A stretch of 64,000 nucleotides of DNA from Teichococcus aestuarii (GCF_003116135.1 NZ_PDOA01000003.1:248001-312000), one strand, 5' to 3'; shown: positions 31,814 through 41,093, counted from the stretch's first letter. Notes: generated by a model from the sequence alone, not told the origin. Program-made: numbers and translations.

Positions 31814-33558
31814 CAGCCCTGCCCCCCGCTGCGCAGCTCGCCGAGCGCGCCGCGCGCGGCGACGAGGCCGCGCGCCTGCTCCAGCCAGGAATTCATCGGC
31901 GCCCGCACCGGCTCGGGCAGGCCCTCGATGCGGCGGATGGCGGCCGGCAGGTCGCCGGCCTCCAGGGCGCGGCGGGCCGCCTCCAGCTCGCCGCTCACCG
32001 AATCGCCCCACACCACGTTCTCGCCACGGCGGACGGTGACGAGGTTGCCGAGGCGGCTGGCGGCGGATTCCCACACGCTCTGGCCCTCATTGGCGGGCTC
32101 GGCCTTGGCGCGGGCGGCGCGGGCGGCATCCTCGAAGGAGAGGCGCAGCGCGGCCTCGGTGGGCGGCGCGTTCTCGGCGTAGCGCCGCAGCGCGGCGGGT
32201 GCCTCGCCGCCCAGGCCGGACAGGGCCTGGCCGAGCGGGCGGCCCGCCTCCAGGGCGGTCTCCACCCCGGCGCTGGCGATCAGCCGCGACAGGCGCTGCT
32301 CGGCATTGGCCAGACGGCTCTCGCGCGCCTCGAGGGCGGAGAAGCGCTCATCCAGCGCCTTCTCGCGCGCCGCGGCCCGCTCCTGCGCCGCCGCCTCGGA
32401 GGCGGCGATGCGCTGGCGCATGGTCTCCTCCACCGCCGCGAAGCGCGGGCCGAGCGCCGCCTCGGCGGCGGCCACGCGCTGGGCGATCTGCGCCTCGGCG
32501 CCGCTGATGCGCTGGGAGAAGGCGCGCTCGGCCTCCTCGATGCGGGCATTGGCGGCGCGCTCCACCGCCTCGCGGTCGCTGCGCTGGCTCTGCACCTGCT
32601 CGCGCAGCGCGCCCACGGTCTGCCGGGTCTCACTGAGGCCGGATTCCACGGCGCCGAGGCGCTGCCCGGCCTGGGCCAGCGGCCCGCTCTCCAGCGCCTG
32701 CAGGCGCTGCGGCAGCGGCTGCAGGGCGCGCAGCTGCTCCTGCACCGGCTGCAGCGCGGAGAGGCGCTGCTCCAGCGCCTCCACGCGGGCGGGCTCCACC
32801 GAGGGCCCCGGCCGGTTGGCCAGGCTGATGCCGATGGCCAGCAGGGCGGCCACGCCGCTCACCGCGGCGATGGGCAGGGCCAGATGCTCCAGGCGGCCAC
32901 GCGCCGGAGCGGTGGGCGCGGGCGGGGCGGAAGGATTGGTCATGCGTGGGGGGGAGCTGTCCTGCGGGGTGGCGGGGCGGGGCGGCGTGGGCACAGGCGG
33001 AATCACCGTCTCCTGGGTGGTGGCCTCGGCCCGGGGCGCGGGCTTCTGCGGCGGCGTGGCCGGCGGGGCGGAGGGCGCGGGTGCGATGGGCGTGCTGCCG
33101 CCCGGGGCGGCGGATGGGCTGGCGCCGGCCCTGCCGGCAGATAGGCTGGAGCCGGCCCCGCCGGCGGATGGGCTGGAGCCGGCCCCGCCGGCGGGTGGGC
33201 TGGAGCCGGCCCCGCCGGCGGGTGCGGCGGCCGGGGAAGCGGCTGATGGAGCGGGCGGGGCCGGGGGCGCGTCGGCCGCAGGCGGCGGGACGTGCGGCGC
33301 GGCGGCGGAAGGAGCGCCCGGCGCAGCGGCGGCGGGCGTGGACGAAGCCGGAGTAGATGAAGCCGGGGTGGCAGGGGGCGGGACAGGGGCGGCCTGGGGG
33401 GCCGCATCCGGCGCGGGCTTCGCGGCCGGGTTGATGCCGCTGAAGGCACGCGGCGTCACGGTCGGGTTCTCGCGGCCGGGCTTTCCCTTGGCGGGCGGGG
33501 TGTTGCGGCTGCCCGTCACCGGCTCACCCTTGGGGCTGTCTTTCGGCGTGTCGGTCAT
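31813..33558 (-). CDS. mitofilin (Mic60)-like membrane protein
   Basis: Predicted 581-aa protein. A disordered Pro/Ala-rich N-terminus of about 225 residues includes four 9-residue tandem repeats (AGGAGSSPS-type). A single helix (LPIAAVSGVAALLAIGISLA) follows, then a long coiled coil (about 265-440, rich in Glu/Arg/Gln) and a helical C-terminal domain with LGNLVTVRRGENVVWGD, the marker of alphaproteobacterial Mic60 homologues. These proteins shape inner-membrane invaginations and are characteristically encoded in the hemC-hemD-hemY cluster, as here. It overlaps hemD by ATGA and hemY by one base. Confidence 0.88.
   Translation of the reverse strand: MTDTPKDSPKGEPVTGSRNTPPAKGKPGRENPTVTPRAFSGINPAAKPAPDAAPQAAPVPPPATPASSTPASSTPAAAAPGAPSAAAPHVPPPAADAPPAPPAPSAASPAAAPAGGAGSSPPAGGAGSSPSAGGAGSSLSAGRAGASPSAAPGGSTPIAPAPSAPPATPPQKPAPRAEATTQETVIPPVPTPPRPATPQDSSPPRMTNPSAPPAPTAPARGRLEHLALPIAAVSGVAALLAIGISLANRPGPSVEPARVEALEQRLSALQPVQEQLRALQPLPQRLQALESGPLAQAGQRLGAVESGLSETRQTVGALREQVQSQRSDREAVERAANARIEEAERAFSQRISGAEAQIAQRVAAAEAALGPRFAAVEETMRQRIAASEAAAQERAAAREKALDERFSALEARESRLANAEQRLSRLIASAGVETALEAGRPLGQALSGLGGEAPAALRRYAENAPPTEAALRLSFEDAARAARAKAEPANEGQSVWESAASRLGNLVTVRRGENVVWGDSVSGELEAARRALEAGDLPAAIRRIEGLPEPVRAPMNSWLEQARGLVAARGALGELRSGGQG
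33118..33232 (-). repeat. four 27-bp in-frame tandem repeats inside the mitofilin-like gene
   Basis: Four in-frame units encode AGGAGSSPP, AGGAGSSPS, AGGAGSSLS and AGRAGASPS in the disordered N-terminal region. Copy number is likely to vary between strains. No reading-frame damage is seen. Confidence 0.8.
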
Positions 33559-34382
33559 TCTCTCTCCTGCCCCTCGCTCTCCGGTTCTGGCAATCCGCCC
33601 GGCGAGGCGCCGGGGGGCGCCGCGTCCGGCCACGCCCCGGGCGGCCGGCCCAGCAGGGCCAGCAGCGCCGGAAGCTCCGGCACCGGGGTAGCATGGATCG
33701 CTCGCCATGGCATTCCCGCGAGCGCCGCCGCAATACGTGGTGAAAGCGCGAACGCCACGCTCTCCCGCACGGTTTCCACAAGGCCCGCGCGGCGCAGCAG
33801 GAAGTGGGTGTGGCGGGCCGAGCGCGGCGAGAGGAACAGCGCCCCGCGCACCGCCCCGGCGCGCAGTGCCGCCACCGTCTCCTCCGGCAGGGCGGCGGCC
33901 GGGCGCGCCGCGTAGACGACGCGGCGCCGCACGGCGAAGCCCGCGGCGCGCAGGGCCGCCGCGAGCGCGGCGCCATAGCCCTGCCCCACCGCCAGCAGCA
34001 GCGGGCCGGCCCGCGGGTCCAGCCGCGCCACCGCCAGCCGCGCCAGCGAATCGGCATCGCCGGCGGCCGCCTCGACCTGGCGGAAGCCGGCGCGGCGTGC
34101 CTCCTCGGCCGTGCCGTCGCCCACCGCCAGCACGGGGCAGGCCATGAGGCGGTCCTTCTCCGGCCAGCCGGCCAGGGCGCGGGCGCTGGCGCGGCTCGGC
34201 AGCAGGGTGGCCTGGGCGGGGCGGCCGCCCCCGGCGGTCAGCGGCAGGGCGGGCGGCGGCAGCGGGGCCAGCACCAGCGCGGGCGCCGCCAGCGGGCGCC
34301 AGCCCAGCGCCGCCACGGCGGCGGCGGTCTCGGCGCAGCCGGGCTCCGGCCGCGTCACCAGGATGGCGGGCGCCTCCCGCAC
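33555..34382 (-). CDS. hemD: uroporphyrinogen-III synthase
   Basis: Predicted 275-aa enzyme that closes and inverts ring D of hydroxymethylbilane to make uroporphyrinogen III. HemD sequences are poorly conserved; identification rests on ILVTRPEPG at the N-terminus, VLAVGDGTAEEARRAGF in the middle, the LFLSPRSARHTHFLL segment near 180 and position directly after hemC. The start is a GTG four bases after the hemC stop. An Ala/Pro-rich C-terminal tail of about 30 residues is extra. The stop overlaps the mitofilin-like start by 4 bases. Confidence 0.88.
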   Translation of the reverse strand: MREAPAILVTRPEPGCAETAAAVAALGWRPLAAPALVLAPLPPPALPLTAGGGRPAQATLLPSRASARALAGWPEKDRLMACPVLAVGDGTAEEARRAGFRQVEAAAGDADSLARLAVARLDPRAGPLLLAVGQGYGAALAAALRAAGFAVRRRVVYAARPAAALPEETVAALRAGAVRGALFLSPRSARHTHFLLRRAGLVETVRESVAFALSPRIAAALAGMPWRAIHATPVPELPALLALLGRPPGAWPDAAPPGASPGGLPEPESEGQERE

Positions 34383-34386
34383 GGGG

Positions 34387-35538
34387 CTAGCCGATGAAGA
34401 TGTCGGCGGGGCTGTCGGCGCGCAGCCCTTCGCCCAGCTCGCGGCCCAGCCGCCCGGCATCGGCGGCGGCGCCGTGGATGCTGCGCTTGAGCAGGAAGCT
34501 GCCATCGGGGCGCGCCACCAGCCCGGTCAGGTGCAGCTCGCCATTCGGCAGCAGCCGCGCATGGCCCCCGATCGGCGTGCGGCAGGAGCCGTCGAGCGCC
34601 GCCAGCAGCGCCCGCTCGGCACGGGACACGGCGCGCGCGGATCGGTCCTCGATGCCGGAGAGCAGCTCGTGCAGCTCCTCATCCGCCGCGCGCACGGTGA
34701 TGCCGACGATGCCCTGGCCGGCGGCCGGCACCATCGCCTCGGCGTCCAGCACCACGGAGGCGCGGTCGGCCATCTCCAGCCGCTTCAGCCCGGCCAGGGC
34801 CAGCAGCGTGGCATCGGCCTCGCCGGCGGCGAGCTTGGCCAGGCGCGAGCCGACATTGCCGCGGATCATCTGCACCTGCAGGTCGGGCCGCGCGTGCAGC
34901 AGCTGCGCCTGGCGGCGCAGGCTGGCGGTGCCGATGCGCGCGCCCGTGGGCAGCGCCGCATAGGGGTCGGCGGCATCGACGGCCGGGCAGTTGGGCCCGA
35001 GGATCAGCGTGTCCCGCGCATCCTCGCGCTTCAGCGTGCAGGCCAGCACGATGCCGGGGGGCAGCTCGGTCTCCAGATCCTTCAGGCTGTGCACGGCGAA
35101 ATCGATCCGCCCGTCCAGCAGCGCCTCGTGGATCTCCTTGGCGAAGAGGCCCTTGCCGCCGATATCCGCCAGGCGCTTGTCCTGGATGCGGTCGCCCGAG
35201 GTGGTGATGACATGCTCCTCGAAGGCCTTGGCGTTGCGCAGCACGGGGCAGAAGCGCAGCAGCAGGTCGAGGAAGGTGCGGGTCTGCCACAGCGCCAGCG
35301 GCGAGCCGCGGGTGCCGACGCGCAGCGGCAGCGGCCGCCGCGCATGGGGCTTCACCGGCGCGCCCTGGCGCAGCGTTCCAGGCGCATGGCCCGGCGCATG
35401 GCCCGGCGGGGGCGCGGCACCGGGGTGGGAACCCGCCGGGAGGCCGCCGCCCATCCGGGTATCGGCCGGGGCGGCGACGCGGGCATAAGCGGAAGCGCCC
35501 ACCGCGGCAGACGGCAGGACGGGGTGGGCAAGGGACAT
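34387..35538 (-). CDS. hemC: hydroxymethylbilane synthase (porphobilinogen deaminase)
   Basis: Predicted 383-aa enzyme that polymerises four porphobilinogens. The catalytic domain starts at about residue 72 with LRVGTRGSPLALWQT, includes TSGDRIQDKRL, GLFAKEIHEALL, AVHSLKDLE and RIGTASLRRQAQL, and the dipyrromethane cofactor Cys is Cys319 in GSCRTPIGGHA. Normal length is about 310 aa; the 70-residue N-terminal extension is Pro/Gly/Ala-rich and may be an annotation artefact. The ATG at residue 29 (35454) or an internal codon nearer the domain are alternatives. Divergent from tsaD with only 47 bases between. Confidence 0.92.
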   Translation of the reverse strand: MSLAHPVLPSAAVGASAYARVAAPADTRMGGGLPAGSHPGAAPPPGHAPGHAPGTLRQGAPVKPHARRPLPLRVGTRGSPLALWQTRTFLDLLLRFCPVLRNAKAFEEHVITTSGDRIQDKRLADIGGKGLFAKEIHEALLDGRIDFAVHSLKDLETELPPGIVLACTLKREDARDTLILGPNCPAVDAADPYAALPTGARIGTASLRRQAQLLHARPDLQVQMIRGNVGSRLAKLAAGEADATLLALAGLKRLEMADRASVVLDAEAMVPAAGQGIVGITVRAADEELHELLSGIEDRSARAVSRAERALLAALDGSCRTPIGGHARLLPNGELHLTGLVARPDGSFLLKRSIHGAAADAGRLGRELGEGLRADSPADIFIG

Positions 35539-35585
35539 GCGGGCGTCATAGAACCACCGCCCGGCATTGGGGAAGGCAAGAACGG

Positions 35586-36665
35586 ATGCAATCGGCGCCT
35601 ATCAGAGGTCCGGTCCTGGGTTTGGAGGCGAGTTGCGACGAGACCGCCGCCGCGATCCTGGCACCGGACGGCACCATCCTGGCGGAAGCGGTGCGCAGCC
35701 AGCTGGCCGAGCACACCCCCTTCGGCGGCGTGGTGCCCGAGATCGCGGCGCGTGCCCATCTCGCCCATCTCCCGGCCCTGGCGGCGCAGGTGATGGGCCA
35801 GGCGGGCGTGGCGCCGGCCGATCTGGGCGGCATCGCCGCCACGGCGGGGCCGGGGCTGATCGGCGGGCTGATCGTCGGCGCCAGCTTCGGCAAGGGCATG
35901 GCGATCGCCCACGGCCTGCCCTTCGTCGCGGTGAACCACCTGGAGGGGCATGCGCTGACGGCGCGGCTCCCGGGCGTGGTCGAGGGCGGGGTGGAATTCC
36001 CCTACCTGCTGCTGCTGCTCTCCGGCGGGCATTGCCAGTGCGTGGCGGTGGAGGGGCTGGGCCGCTACCGCCGCCTCGGCTCCACGCTGGACGACGCGGT
36101 GGGCGAGGCCTTCGACAAATCGGCCAAGCTGATGGGCCTGCCCTGGCCCGGCGGCCCGGCCCTGGAGAAGCTGGCCGCCAGCGGCGACCCGATGCGCTAC
36201 CCCCTGCCCCGCCCGATGCTCGGCCGCCCCGGCTGCGATTTTTCCTTCAGTGGCCTCAAGACCGCCGTGGCGCAGATGGTGCCGAAGCTGGAGACGGAGC
36301 AGGACCGTGCTGACCTCGCCGCCGCCTTCCAGCGCGTGGTCGCCGCCGTGCTGGCGGACCGGGCGCGCAACGCCCTGGCCATGCTGCCCAATGCCACTTG
36401 TGGGGGGGCCACCGCCATGGTGGTGGCGGGCGGCGTGGCGGCCAACCAGGGGGTGCGCGCCGCGCTCTCGGCCGAGGCGGCGCGCGCCGGCCTGCCGCTG
36501 GTGGCGCCGCCGATCCGGCTCTGCACGGACAATGCGGTGATGATCGCCTGGGCCGGCATCGAGCGGCTGCGCGCCGGCCTCACCGAGCCGCTGGACTTCG
36601 CCCCGCGCCCGCGCTGGCCGCTGGCCGAGCTCTCGGCGGAACCGACCGGGGAGCGCGCCGCGTGA
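35586..36665 (+). CDS. tsaD: tRNA N6-adenosine threonylcarbamoyltransferase TsaD
   Basis: Predicted 359-aa essential enzyme transferring the threonylcarbamoyl group to A37 of ANN-decoding tRNAs. It has the ASKHA fold with LGLEASCDETAAAIL, the metal-binding NHLEGH (His118 and His122), LLLLSGGHCQ and the late LCTDNAVMIAWAG segment with the Asp ligand. Partners TsaB, TsaC and TsaE are not in the window. It opens a plus-strand unit with rlmJ and gpsA through overlapping stops and starts. The divergent hemC arrangement is commonly seen in alphaproteobacteria. Confidence 0.96.
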   Translation: MQSAPIRGPVLGLEASCDETAAAILAPDGTILAEAVRSQLAEHTPFGGVVPEIAARAHLAHLPALAAQVMGQAGVAPADLGGIAATAGPGLIGGLIVGASFGKGMAIAHGLPFVAVNHLEGHALTARLPGVVEGGVEFPYLLLLLSGGHCQCVAVEGLGRYRRLGSTLDDAVGEAFDKSAKLMGLPWPGGPALEKLAASGDPMRYPLPRPMLGRPGCDFSFSGLKTAVAQMVPKLETEQDRADLAAAFQRVVAAVLADRARNALAMLPNATCGGATAMVVAGGVAANQGVRAALSAEAARAGLPLVAPPIRLCTDNAVMIAWAGIERLRAGLTEPLDFAPRPRWPLAELSAEPTGERAA

Positions 36666-37489
36666 ACTACCGCCACGCCTTCCATGCCGGCAACTTCGCC
36701 GACTGCATGAAGCACGCCCTGCTGGTCCTGCTGATCCGCCGCCTCGCCGCCAAGGACAAGCCCTTCCGGGTGCTCGACACCCATGCCGGCATCGGCGCCT
36801 ACGACCTCTCCGGCTCCGAGGCGGAGCGCACAGGGGAGTGGCGGCGCGGCGTCGGCCGGCTGCTCGGCCTCACCGAGGGGCCGCTGGCCGACTGGCTGGC
36901 GCTGGTGCGCAACGCCGGCTTCCCGCCGCGCTACCCCGGCAGCCCCTCGCTGGTGCGGATGATGCTGCGGCCCAATGACCGCCTCGTGCTGTGCGAGCTG
37001 CACGAGGAGGACCACGCGACCCTTCGCACCCTGTTCCGCGGCGACCCGCAGACCGCCGTGCACAAGCGCGACGCCTGGGAGGCGCTGACCGGCCTCACCC
37101 CCTTCGCCGAGAAGCGCGGGCTGGTGCTGGTGGACCCGCCCTTCGAGGTGGAGGGCGAGTTCGAGCGCATGGCGGAAGGGCTGGCCCTGGTGGCGCACCG
37201 CTTCCGCGCCGGGGTGCAGGCGCATTGGTATCCCATCAAGCACCGCGCGCCGGTGCGCGTCTTCCACACGGCGCTGGCCGAGAGCGGGGTGCGCGACATC
37301 CTCGCCTGCGAGCTGTGGCTGCGCGAGCCGACCGACCCGCAGCGGCTGAACGGCTGCGGCCTGGTGGTGGTCAACCCGCCCTGGCGCTTCGAGGAGGAGG
37401 CTCGCGCCATCCTCGAAGCATTGCTGGAGCATCTGGGCGAGGGCGAGCCGGGCCAGGGCTGCTCCGTCACCCGCATCGCCGAGGAATGA
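36662..37489 (+). CDS. rlmJ: 23S rRNA (adenine-2030-N6)-methyltransferase RlmJ
   Basis: Predicted 275-aa methyltransferase that modifies A2030 of 23S rRNA. It begins with the family signature NYRHAFHAGNFADCMKHALL. The SAM site is LDTHAGIGAYDL, and the catalytic motif is DPPFE (residues near 158), the DPPY/F type. The GTG start overlaps the tsaD stop (GTGA), so translation is coupled. Length is normal for YhiR/RlmJ. Confidence 0.93.
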   Translation: MNYRHAFHAGNFADCMKHALLVLLIRRLAAKDKPFRVLDTHAGIGAYDLSGSEAERTGEWRRGVGRLLGLTEGPLADWLALVRNAGFPPRYPGSPSLVRMMLRPNDRLVLCELHEEDHATLRTLFRGDPQTAVHKRDAWEALTGLTPFAEKRGLVLVDPPFEVEGEFERMAEGLALVAHRFRAGVQAHWYPIKHRAPVRVFHTALAESGVRDILACELWLREPTDPQRLNGCGLVVVNPPWRFEEEARAILEALLEHLGEGEPGQGCSVTRIAEE

Positions 37490-37491
37490 GC

Positions 37492-38478
37492 ATGCGCCGC
37501 ATCGCCGTGATCGGTGCCGGGGCCTGGGGAACGGCGCTGGCCATCCAGGCCGCGCGCGCGGGGGCCGCCGTCACGCTCTGGGCGCGTGACCCCGCCCGCG
37601 CCGCGGCCATGCAGGCGGCGCGCGAGAACGCCGCCCACCTGCCCGGCCACCGCCTGCCGGAGGCCATTGCCGTCACCGCCGACCCGGCCACCACGCTGGC
37701 GGGGGCGGAGCTGGCCCTGCTGGTGGTGCCGGCGCAGCACATGGCCCGCGTGCTGGAAGGGTTCCCCGCCGCGCTTCCCCCCGTGCTGGTGGCGGCCAAG
37801 GGCGTCACCGCCGAGGGGCATCGCCTGCCGCTGGAGACGCTGGCCCTGGTGCGTCCCGGCCTGCCGGCGGGGGTGCTCACCGGCCCCAACTTCGCTGCCG
37901 AGGTAGCCGCCGGCCTGCCCGCCGCCGCCGTGGTGGCCGGGCTGCCACCCGCTCTGCGCGAGCAGGCCATCGCGGGCCTCGCCACCGCCGCCTTCCGCCT
38001 CTACGGGCAGGATGACGCGGTGGGGGCGCAGGTGGGGGGCGCGGCCAAGAACGTCATCGCCATCGCCGCGGGCGCCGTCATGGGCGCCGGGCTCGGCGAG
38101 AATGCCCGCGCCGCGCTGGTGACGCGCGGCATCGCCGAGATCGGGCGGCTCGCCCTGGCGCTGGGCGGGCGGGCGGAGACGGTGGCCGGCCTCTCCGGCC
38201 TTGGCGACCTGCTGCTGACCTGCACCGGCCCCGGCAGCCGCAATTTCTCGCTTGGCTTTGCCCTGGGCCAGGGGCGGCACCTGGCCGACATCCTGGCGGA
38301 GCGGAACAGCGTGACGGAGGGCGTGGCCACCGCCCCGGCCCTGCTCGCCCGTGCCCATGCTGAGGGGGTGGAGATGCCCATCGCCGCCGCCGTGGCCGCC
38401 GTGCTGGCGGGCGAGGCGGACGTGGCCGGTGCGGTGACGCAACTGATGACGCGGCCCCTGCGGCATGAAGGGGGGTAG
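37492..38478 (+). CDS. gpsA: glycerol-3-phosphate dehydrogenase (NAD(P)+)
   Basis: Predicted 328-aa enzyme making sn-glycerol-3-phosphate for phospholipids. The Rossmann motif is IAVIGAGAWGTALA; LTGPNFAAEVAAGLPAA, GGAAKNVIAIAAG (with the catalytic Lys) and GLSGLGDLLLTCTGPGSRN are all classical GpsA segments. GAGGA six bases upstream selects the ATG at 37492; the ATG at 37486, overlapping the rlmJ stop, would add two residues. A cloverleaf-like repeat begins just after the stop. Confidence 0.95.
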   Translation: MRRIAVIGAGAWGTALAIQAARAGAAVTLWARDPARAAAMQAARENAAHLPGHRLPEAIAVTADPATTLAGAELALLVVPAQHMARVLEGFPAALPPVLVAAKGVTAEGHRLPLETLALVRPGLPAGVLTGPNFAAEVAAGLPAAAVVAGLPPALREQAIAGLATAAFRLYGQDDAVGAQVGGAAKNVIAIAAGAVMGAGLGENARAALVTRGIAEIGRLALALGGRAETVAGLSGLGDLLLTCTGPGSRNFSLGFALGQGRHLADILAERNSVTEGVATAPALLARAHAEGVEMPIAAAVAAVLAGEADVAGAVTQLMTRPLRHEGG

Positions 38479-38479
38479 G

Positions 38480-38578
38480 TTGGGGAAGGAATTCCCCAAA
38501 CCCCTTCTTTTTTCTGATCTGTTTTCGAATCTGGCCGATAGAAAAAAGAAGGGGTTCCAGGGGAATTCATTCCCCTGG
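38480..38578. repeat. cloverleaf-like triple hairpin repeat B
   Basis: A 99-base intergenic element starting 2 bases after the gpsA stop. Left hairpin 38480-38499 (TTGGGGAA-GGAA-TTCCCCAA). Central perfect 15-bp stem 38501-38515 with 38540-38554 (CCCCTTCTTTTTTCT type). Right hairpin 38557-38578 (CCAGGGGAAT-TC-ATTCCCCTGG). The central loop contains CTGGCCGA, as in repeat A at 26184-26298. Overall it has three stems like a cloverleaf, but it is not a tRNA (no T-loop, anticodon arm or CCA-side acceptor). Confidence 0.85.
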
Positions 38579-38691
38579 CCTTCTCTCCTCCATCTGGCCG
38601 ATGCCCGCCCGTTGAATCCCCCCGCCATCCCTGCCATGAGGCAGCGCCTTTCCCGCCCGGCGCGGGCAACCCGAACAACCAAGGTGCTGCG

Positions 38692-39828
38692 GTGAAGGCT
38701 GCGTCCGGCGCGACGGCGCGAGACCAGGATTTCGAGATCTTCCTCGCCACGGTGCCCGGGCTGGAGCCGGCGCTGTTCGAGGAGGTGCGCGGCAAGGGCT
38801 TCCGGCAGCCCCGCGTGGTGCCGGGCGGCGTCACCCTGCGCGGCGGCTGGCCGGAGGTGTGGCGGGCCAATCTCTGGGTGCGCGGCGCCAGCCGCGTGCT
38901 GGCGCGGCTCGCCGCCTTCCGCGCCGTGCATTTCGCGCAGCTCGACGACCGCGCGCGCCAGGTGCCCTGGGCCGATGTCCTGCGGCCAGAGGTGCCGTTC
39001 CGGGTGGAGGCCTCCTGCGCCGGCTCCCGCCTCTACCATTCCGACGCCGTGGCCCAGCGCATCGAGACCGCCATCCGCGAGACGCTGGGCGCGACGCCCT
39101 CGCCGGAGGCGGCGGTGGTGGTGCGGGCGCGGCTGGAGAACGACCTCTGCACCCTCAGTGTCGACACCTCGGGCGAGTTGCTGCACCGGCGCGGCTACAA
39201 GGCGGAGGTCAACCGAGCGCCGATGCGGGAGACGCTCGCCGCGCTGTTCCTGCGCGCCTGCGGCTATGACGGCGCCGAGCCGGTGCTCGATCCGATGTGC
39301 GGCTCCGGCACCTTCGTCATCGAGGCGGCGGAGATCGCGGCGCGGCTCAACCCGGGCCGCCACCGCGCCTTCGCCTTCGAGCAGCTCGCCACCTTCGACG
39401 AGGATGCCTGGCAGCGGATGCGCGCGGTGCGGAGCGAGCGCGTGCCGGCCTTCCGCTGCCATGGCAGCGACCGCGACGCCGCCGCCGTGGCCATGAGCCG
39501 CGCCAATGCCGGGCGTGCCGGGGTCGCCGACCACACGGAGTTCCGCCACTGCACGGTCAGCGAGGCGGTGCCGCCCGAGGGGCCGCCGGGGCTGGTCATC
39601 GTCAACCCGCCCTATGGTGCCCGCATCGGGGACAAGGCGAAGCTGGCGGCCCTCTACCGCGCCCTGGGGCAGGTGCTGACGAGCCGCTTCACGGGCTGGC
39701 GCGTCGGGATCGTCACCAGCGAGCCGAAGCTCGCCCATGCGACGGGGCTGCCCTTCCTGCCCGGCGGCCCGCCGGTGCCGCATGGCGGGCTGCGCGTGTC
39801 GCTGTTCCGGACGGCGCCGCTGGGCTGA
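38692..39828 (+). CDS. THUMP-domain class I RNA methyltransferase (RlmL/YcbY-like)
   Basis: Predicted 378-aa rRNA or tRNA guanine-N2 methyltransferase. An N-terminal ferredoxin-like/THUMP region (residues about 12-155) is followed by YKAEVNRAPMRETLAALFL, the SAM site LDPMCGSGTFVIEAAEIA and the catalytic VNPPYGARIGD. It corresponds to the N-terminal half of E. coli RlmL, which modifies G2445 of 23S rRNA, without the RlmK half. The start is a GTG with AAGG seven bases upstream. Preceded by 113 bases after the cloverleaf repeat with no other feature. Confidence 0.9.
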   Translation: MKAASGATARDQDFEIFLATVPGLEPALFEEVRGKGFRQPRVVPGGVTLRGGWPEVWRANLWVRGASRVLARLAAFRAVHFAQLDDRARQVPWADVLRPEVPFRVEASCAGSRLYHSDAVAQRIETAIRETLGATPSPEAAVVVRARLENDLCTLSVDTSGELLHRRGYKAEVNRAPMRETLAALFLRACGYDGAEPVLDPMCGSGTFVIEAAEIAARLNPGRHRAFAFEQLATFDEDAWQRMRAVRSERVPAFRCHGSDRDAAAVAMSRANAGRAGVADHTEFRHCTVSEAVPPEGPPGLVIVNPPYGARIGDKAKLAALYRALGQVLTSRFTGWRVGIVTSEPKLAHATGLPFLPGGPPVPHGGLRVSLFRTAPLG

Positions 39829-39837
39829 GGGCGCCCC

Positions 39838-40488
39838 TCACTCGGCGCGCAGCGCGGCGCCGGCGGCGAGCGGGGCCAGCGGCAGGGCGGCGGCGGTGAG
39901 CGCGCCCAGCAGCAGCAGGAAGGGCCGTACCGCCACCCCGCCCGCCGCCGCCTCGATCCCCGCCGCGCCGAAGATCATGGCCGGGATGGCCAGCGGCAGC
40001 ACCAGCAGCGGCAGCAGCACGCCGCCGCGCCGGGCGCCCAGCGTCAGCGCCGCCCCCGCCGTGCCGAGCAGCGAGAGGAACAGCGTCGCCAGCCCCAGCA
40101 CCAGCACCGCCACGCCCCAGGCTGCCTCGGGCAGGTTCAGCATGGCGGCGGCGATGGGGGTGGCCAGCAGCAGCGGCGCGCCGGTGGTCAGCCAGTGGGC
40201 CAGCGCCTTGGCCAGCGCGATCTCGAAGCCCGAGAGGCCGCTGAGCAGGAGCTGGTCGAGCGAGCCGTCCTCCGCCTCGGCGCCGAACAGCCGGTCCAGC
40301 GGCAGCAGGGCGGCGAGCAGGGCGGCGGCCAGCAGCGCGCCGGGGGCGAGCCGCGCCAGCGCCTCCGGCGCCGGCCCCACGCCAAAGGGGAACAGCGCCG
40401 TCACCAGCAGGAAGAACAGCATGGCCGCCAGCGTGTCGGCCGGGTGGCGGAAGGCGAGCAGCAATTCCCGCCGCAGCAGCGCGGTCAT
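39838..40488 (-). CDS. ccmB: heme exporter protein CcmB
   Basis: Predicted 216-aa membrane protein with six helices. Start [20 protein letters not shown] and [21 protein letters not shown] are diagnostic of CcmB, the permease that works with CcmA in System I cytochrome c maturation. It is translationally coupled to ccmA by a 4-base overlap. No ccmC or later ccm gene is in the window, so the pathway is split across the genome. Confidence 0.93.
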   Translation of the reverse strand: MTALLRRELLLAFRHPADTLAAMLFFLLVTALFPFGVGPAPEALARLAPGALLAAALLAALLPLDRLFGAEAEDGSLDQLLLSGLSGFEIALAKALAHWLTTGAPLLLATPIAAAMLNLPEAAWGVAVLVLGLATLFLSLLGTAGAALTLGARRGGVLLPLLVLPLAIPAMIFGAAGIEAAAGGVAVRPFLLLLGALTAAALPLAPLAAGAALRAE

Positions 40489-41093
40489 TCCAGCCCCCAG
40501 GGCTGCTGTTCCAGGCGCAGTTCCCCGGCGCCGTCCAGCGGCAGCGGCACATGGGTGGCGGCCACAACGGCGCCGCCCGCCGCGCGGTGCCGCGCCAGCA
40601 GCGCGCCGAAGCGGGCGATGGCGGCGGCATCCAGCCCCACCGTCGGCTCGTCCAGCAGCCAGAGCGGCACGGGCGCCAGGGCGAGGCGGGCCAGCGCCAG
40701 CCGCCGCCGCTGCCCGGCCGAGAGCAGCCGCGCCGGCAGCCCGGCCAGCGGCGCGAGATCCACCGCCTCCAGCGCCGGCTCCACCGCGCCGCCCCAGCAG
40801 CGCGCCCAGAAGCGCAGGTTCTCGACCACCGAGAGGCCGGGCTTCAGCGCCTCGGCATGGGCCAGGTAGCGCAGCCGCGACTCGGGGCCCTCGGCCAGGG
40901 CCGCGGCGCCGCTCCAGCGCAGGCTGCCCTCGGCCAGCGGCACCAGCCCGGCCAGGGCGCGCAGCAGGGTGGACTTGCCCGCGCCGTTGGCGCCGGTCAG
41001 CACCAGGGCCTGCCCCGCCTCCAGGTTGAAGGACAGGCCGGCGAACACCACCCGCCCGCCCCGCTCCACCGCCAACGCATTCGCTTCCAGCAC
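40485..41093 (-). CDS. ccmA: heme ABC exporter ATP-binding protein CcmA
   Basis: Predicted 202-aa ATPase for cytochrome c biogenesis. Walker [17 protein letters not shown] is near residues 34-49, the signature [14 protein letters not shown] near 125-138 and Walker [14 protein letters not shown] near 142-154. The compact length and LSAGQ signature are typical of CcmA. It is divergent from acnA with 93 bases between; a TAATAA element near 41140 is the only AT-rich stretch there and may be a -10 for acnA. Confidence 0.94.
   Translation of the reverse strand: MLEANALAVERGGRVVFAGLSFNLEAGQALVLTGANGAGKSTLLRALAGLVPLAEGSLRWSGAAALAEGPESRLRYLAHAEALKPGLSVVENLRFWARCWGGAVEPALEAVDLAPLAGLPARLLSAGQRRRLALARLALAPVPLWLLDEPTVGLDAAAIARFGALLARHRAAGGAVVAATHVPLPLDGAGELRLEQQPWGLE

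Noticed and set aside
38480-38578. Possible tRNA because of cloverleaf-like folding
   Set aside because: Arm lengths, missing T-loop consensus, no anticodon-type loop and AT-rich stems do not fit a tRNA.
36931-39783. 950-codon minus-strand open frame antisense to rlmJ, gpsA and the RlmL-like gene
   Set aside because: Composition is that of an antisense shadow and the plus-strand genes are unambiguous.
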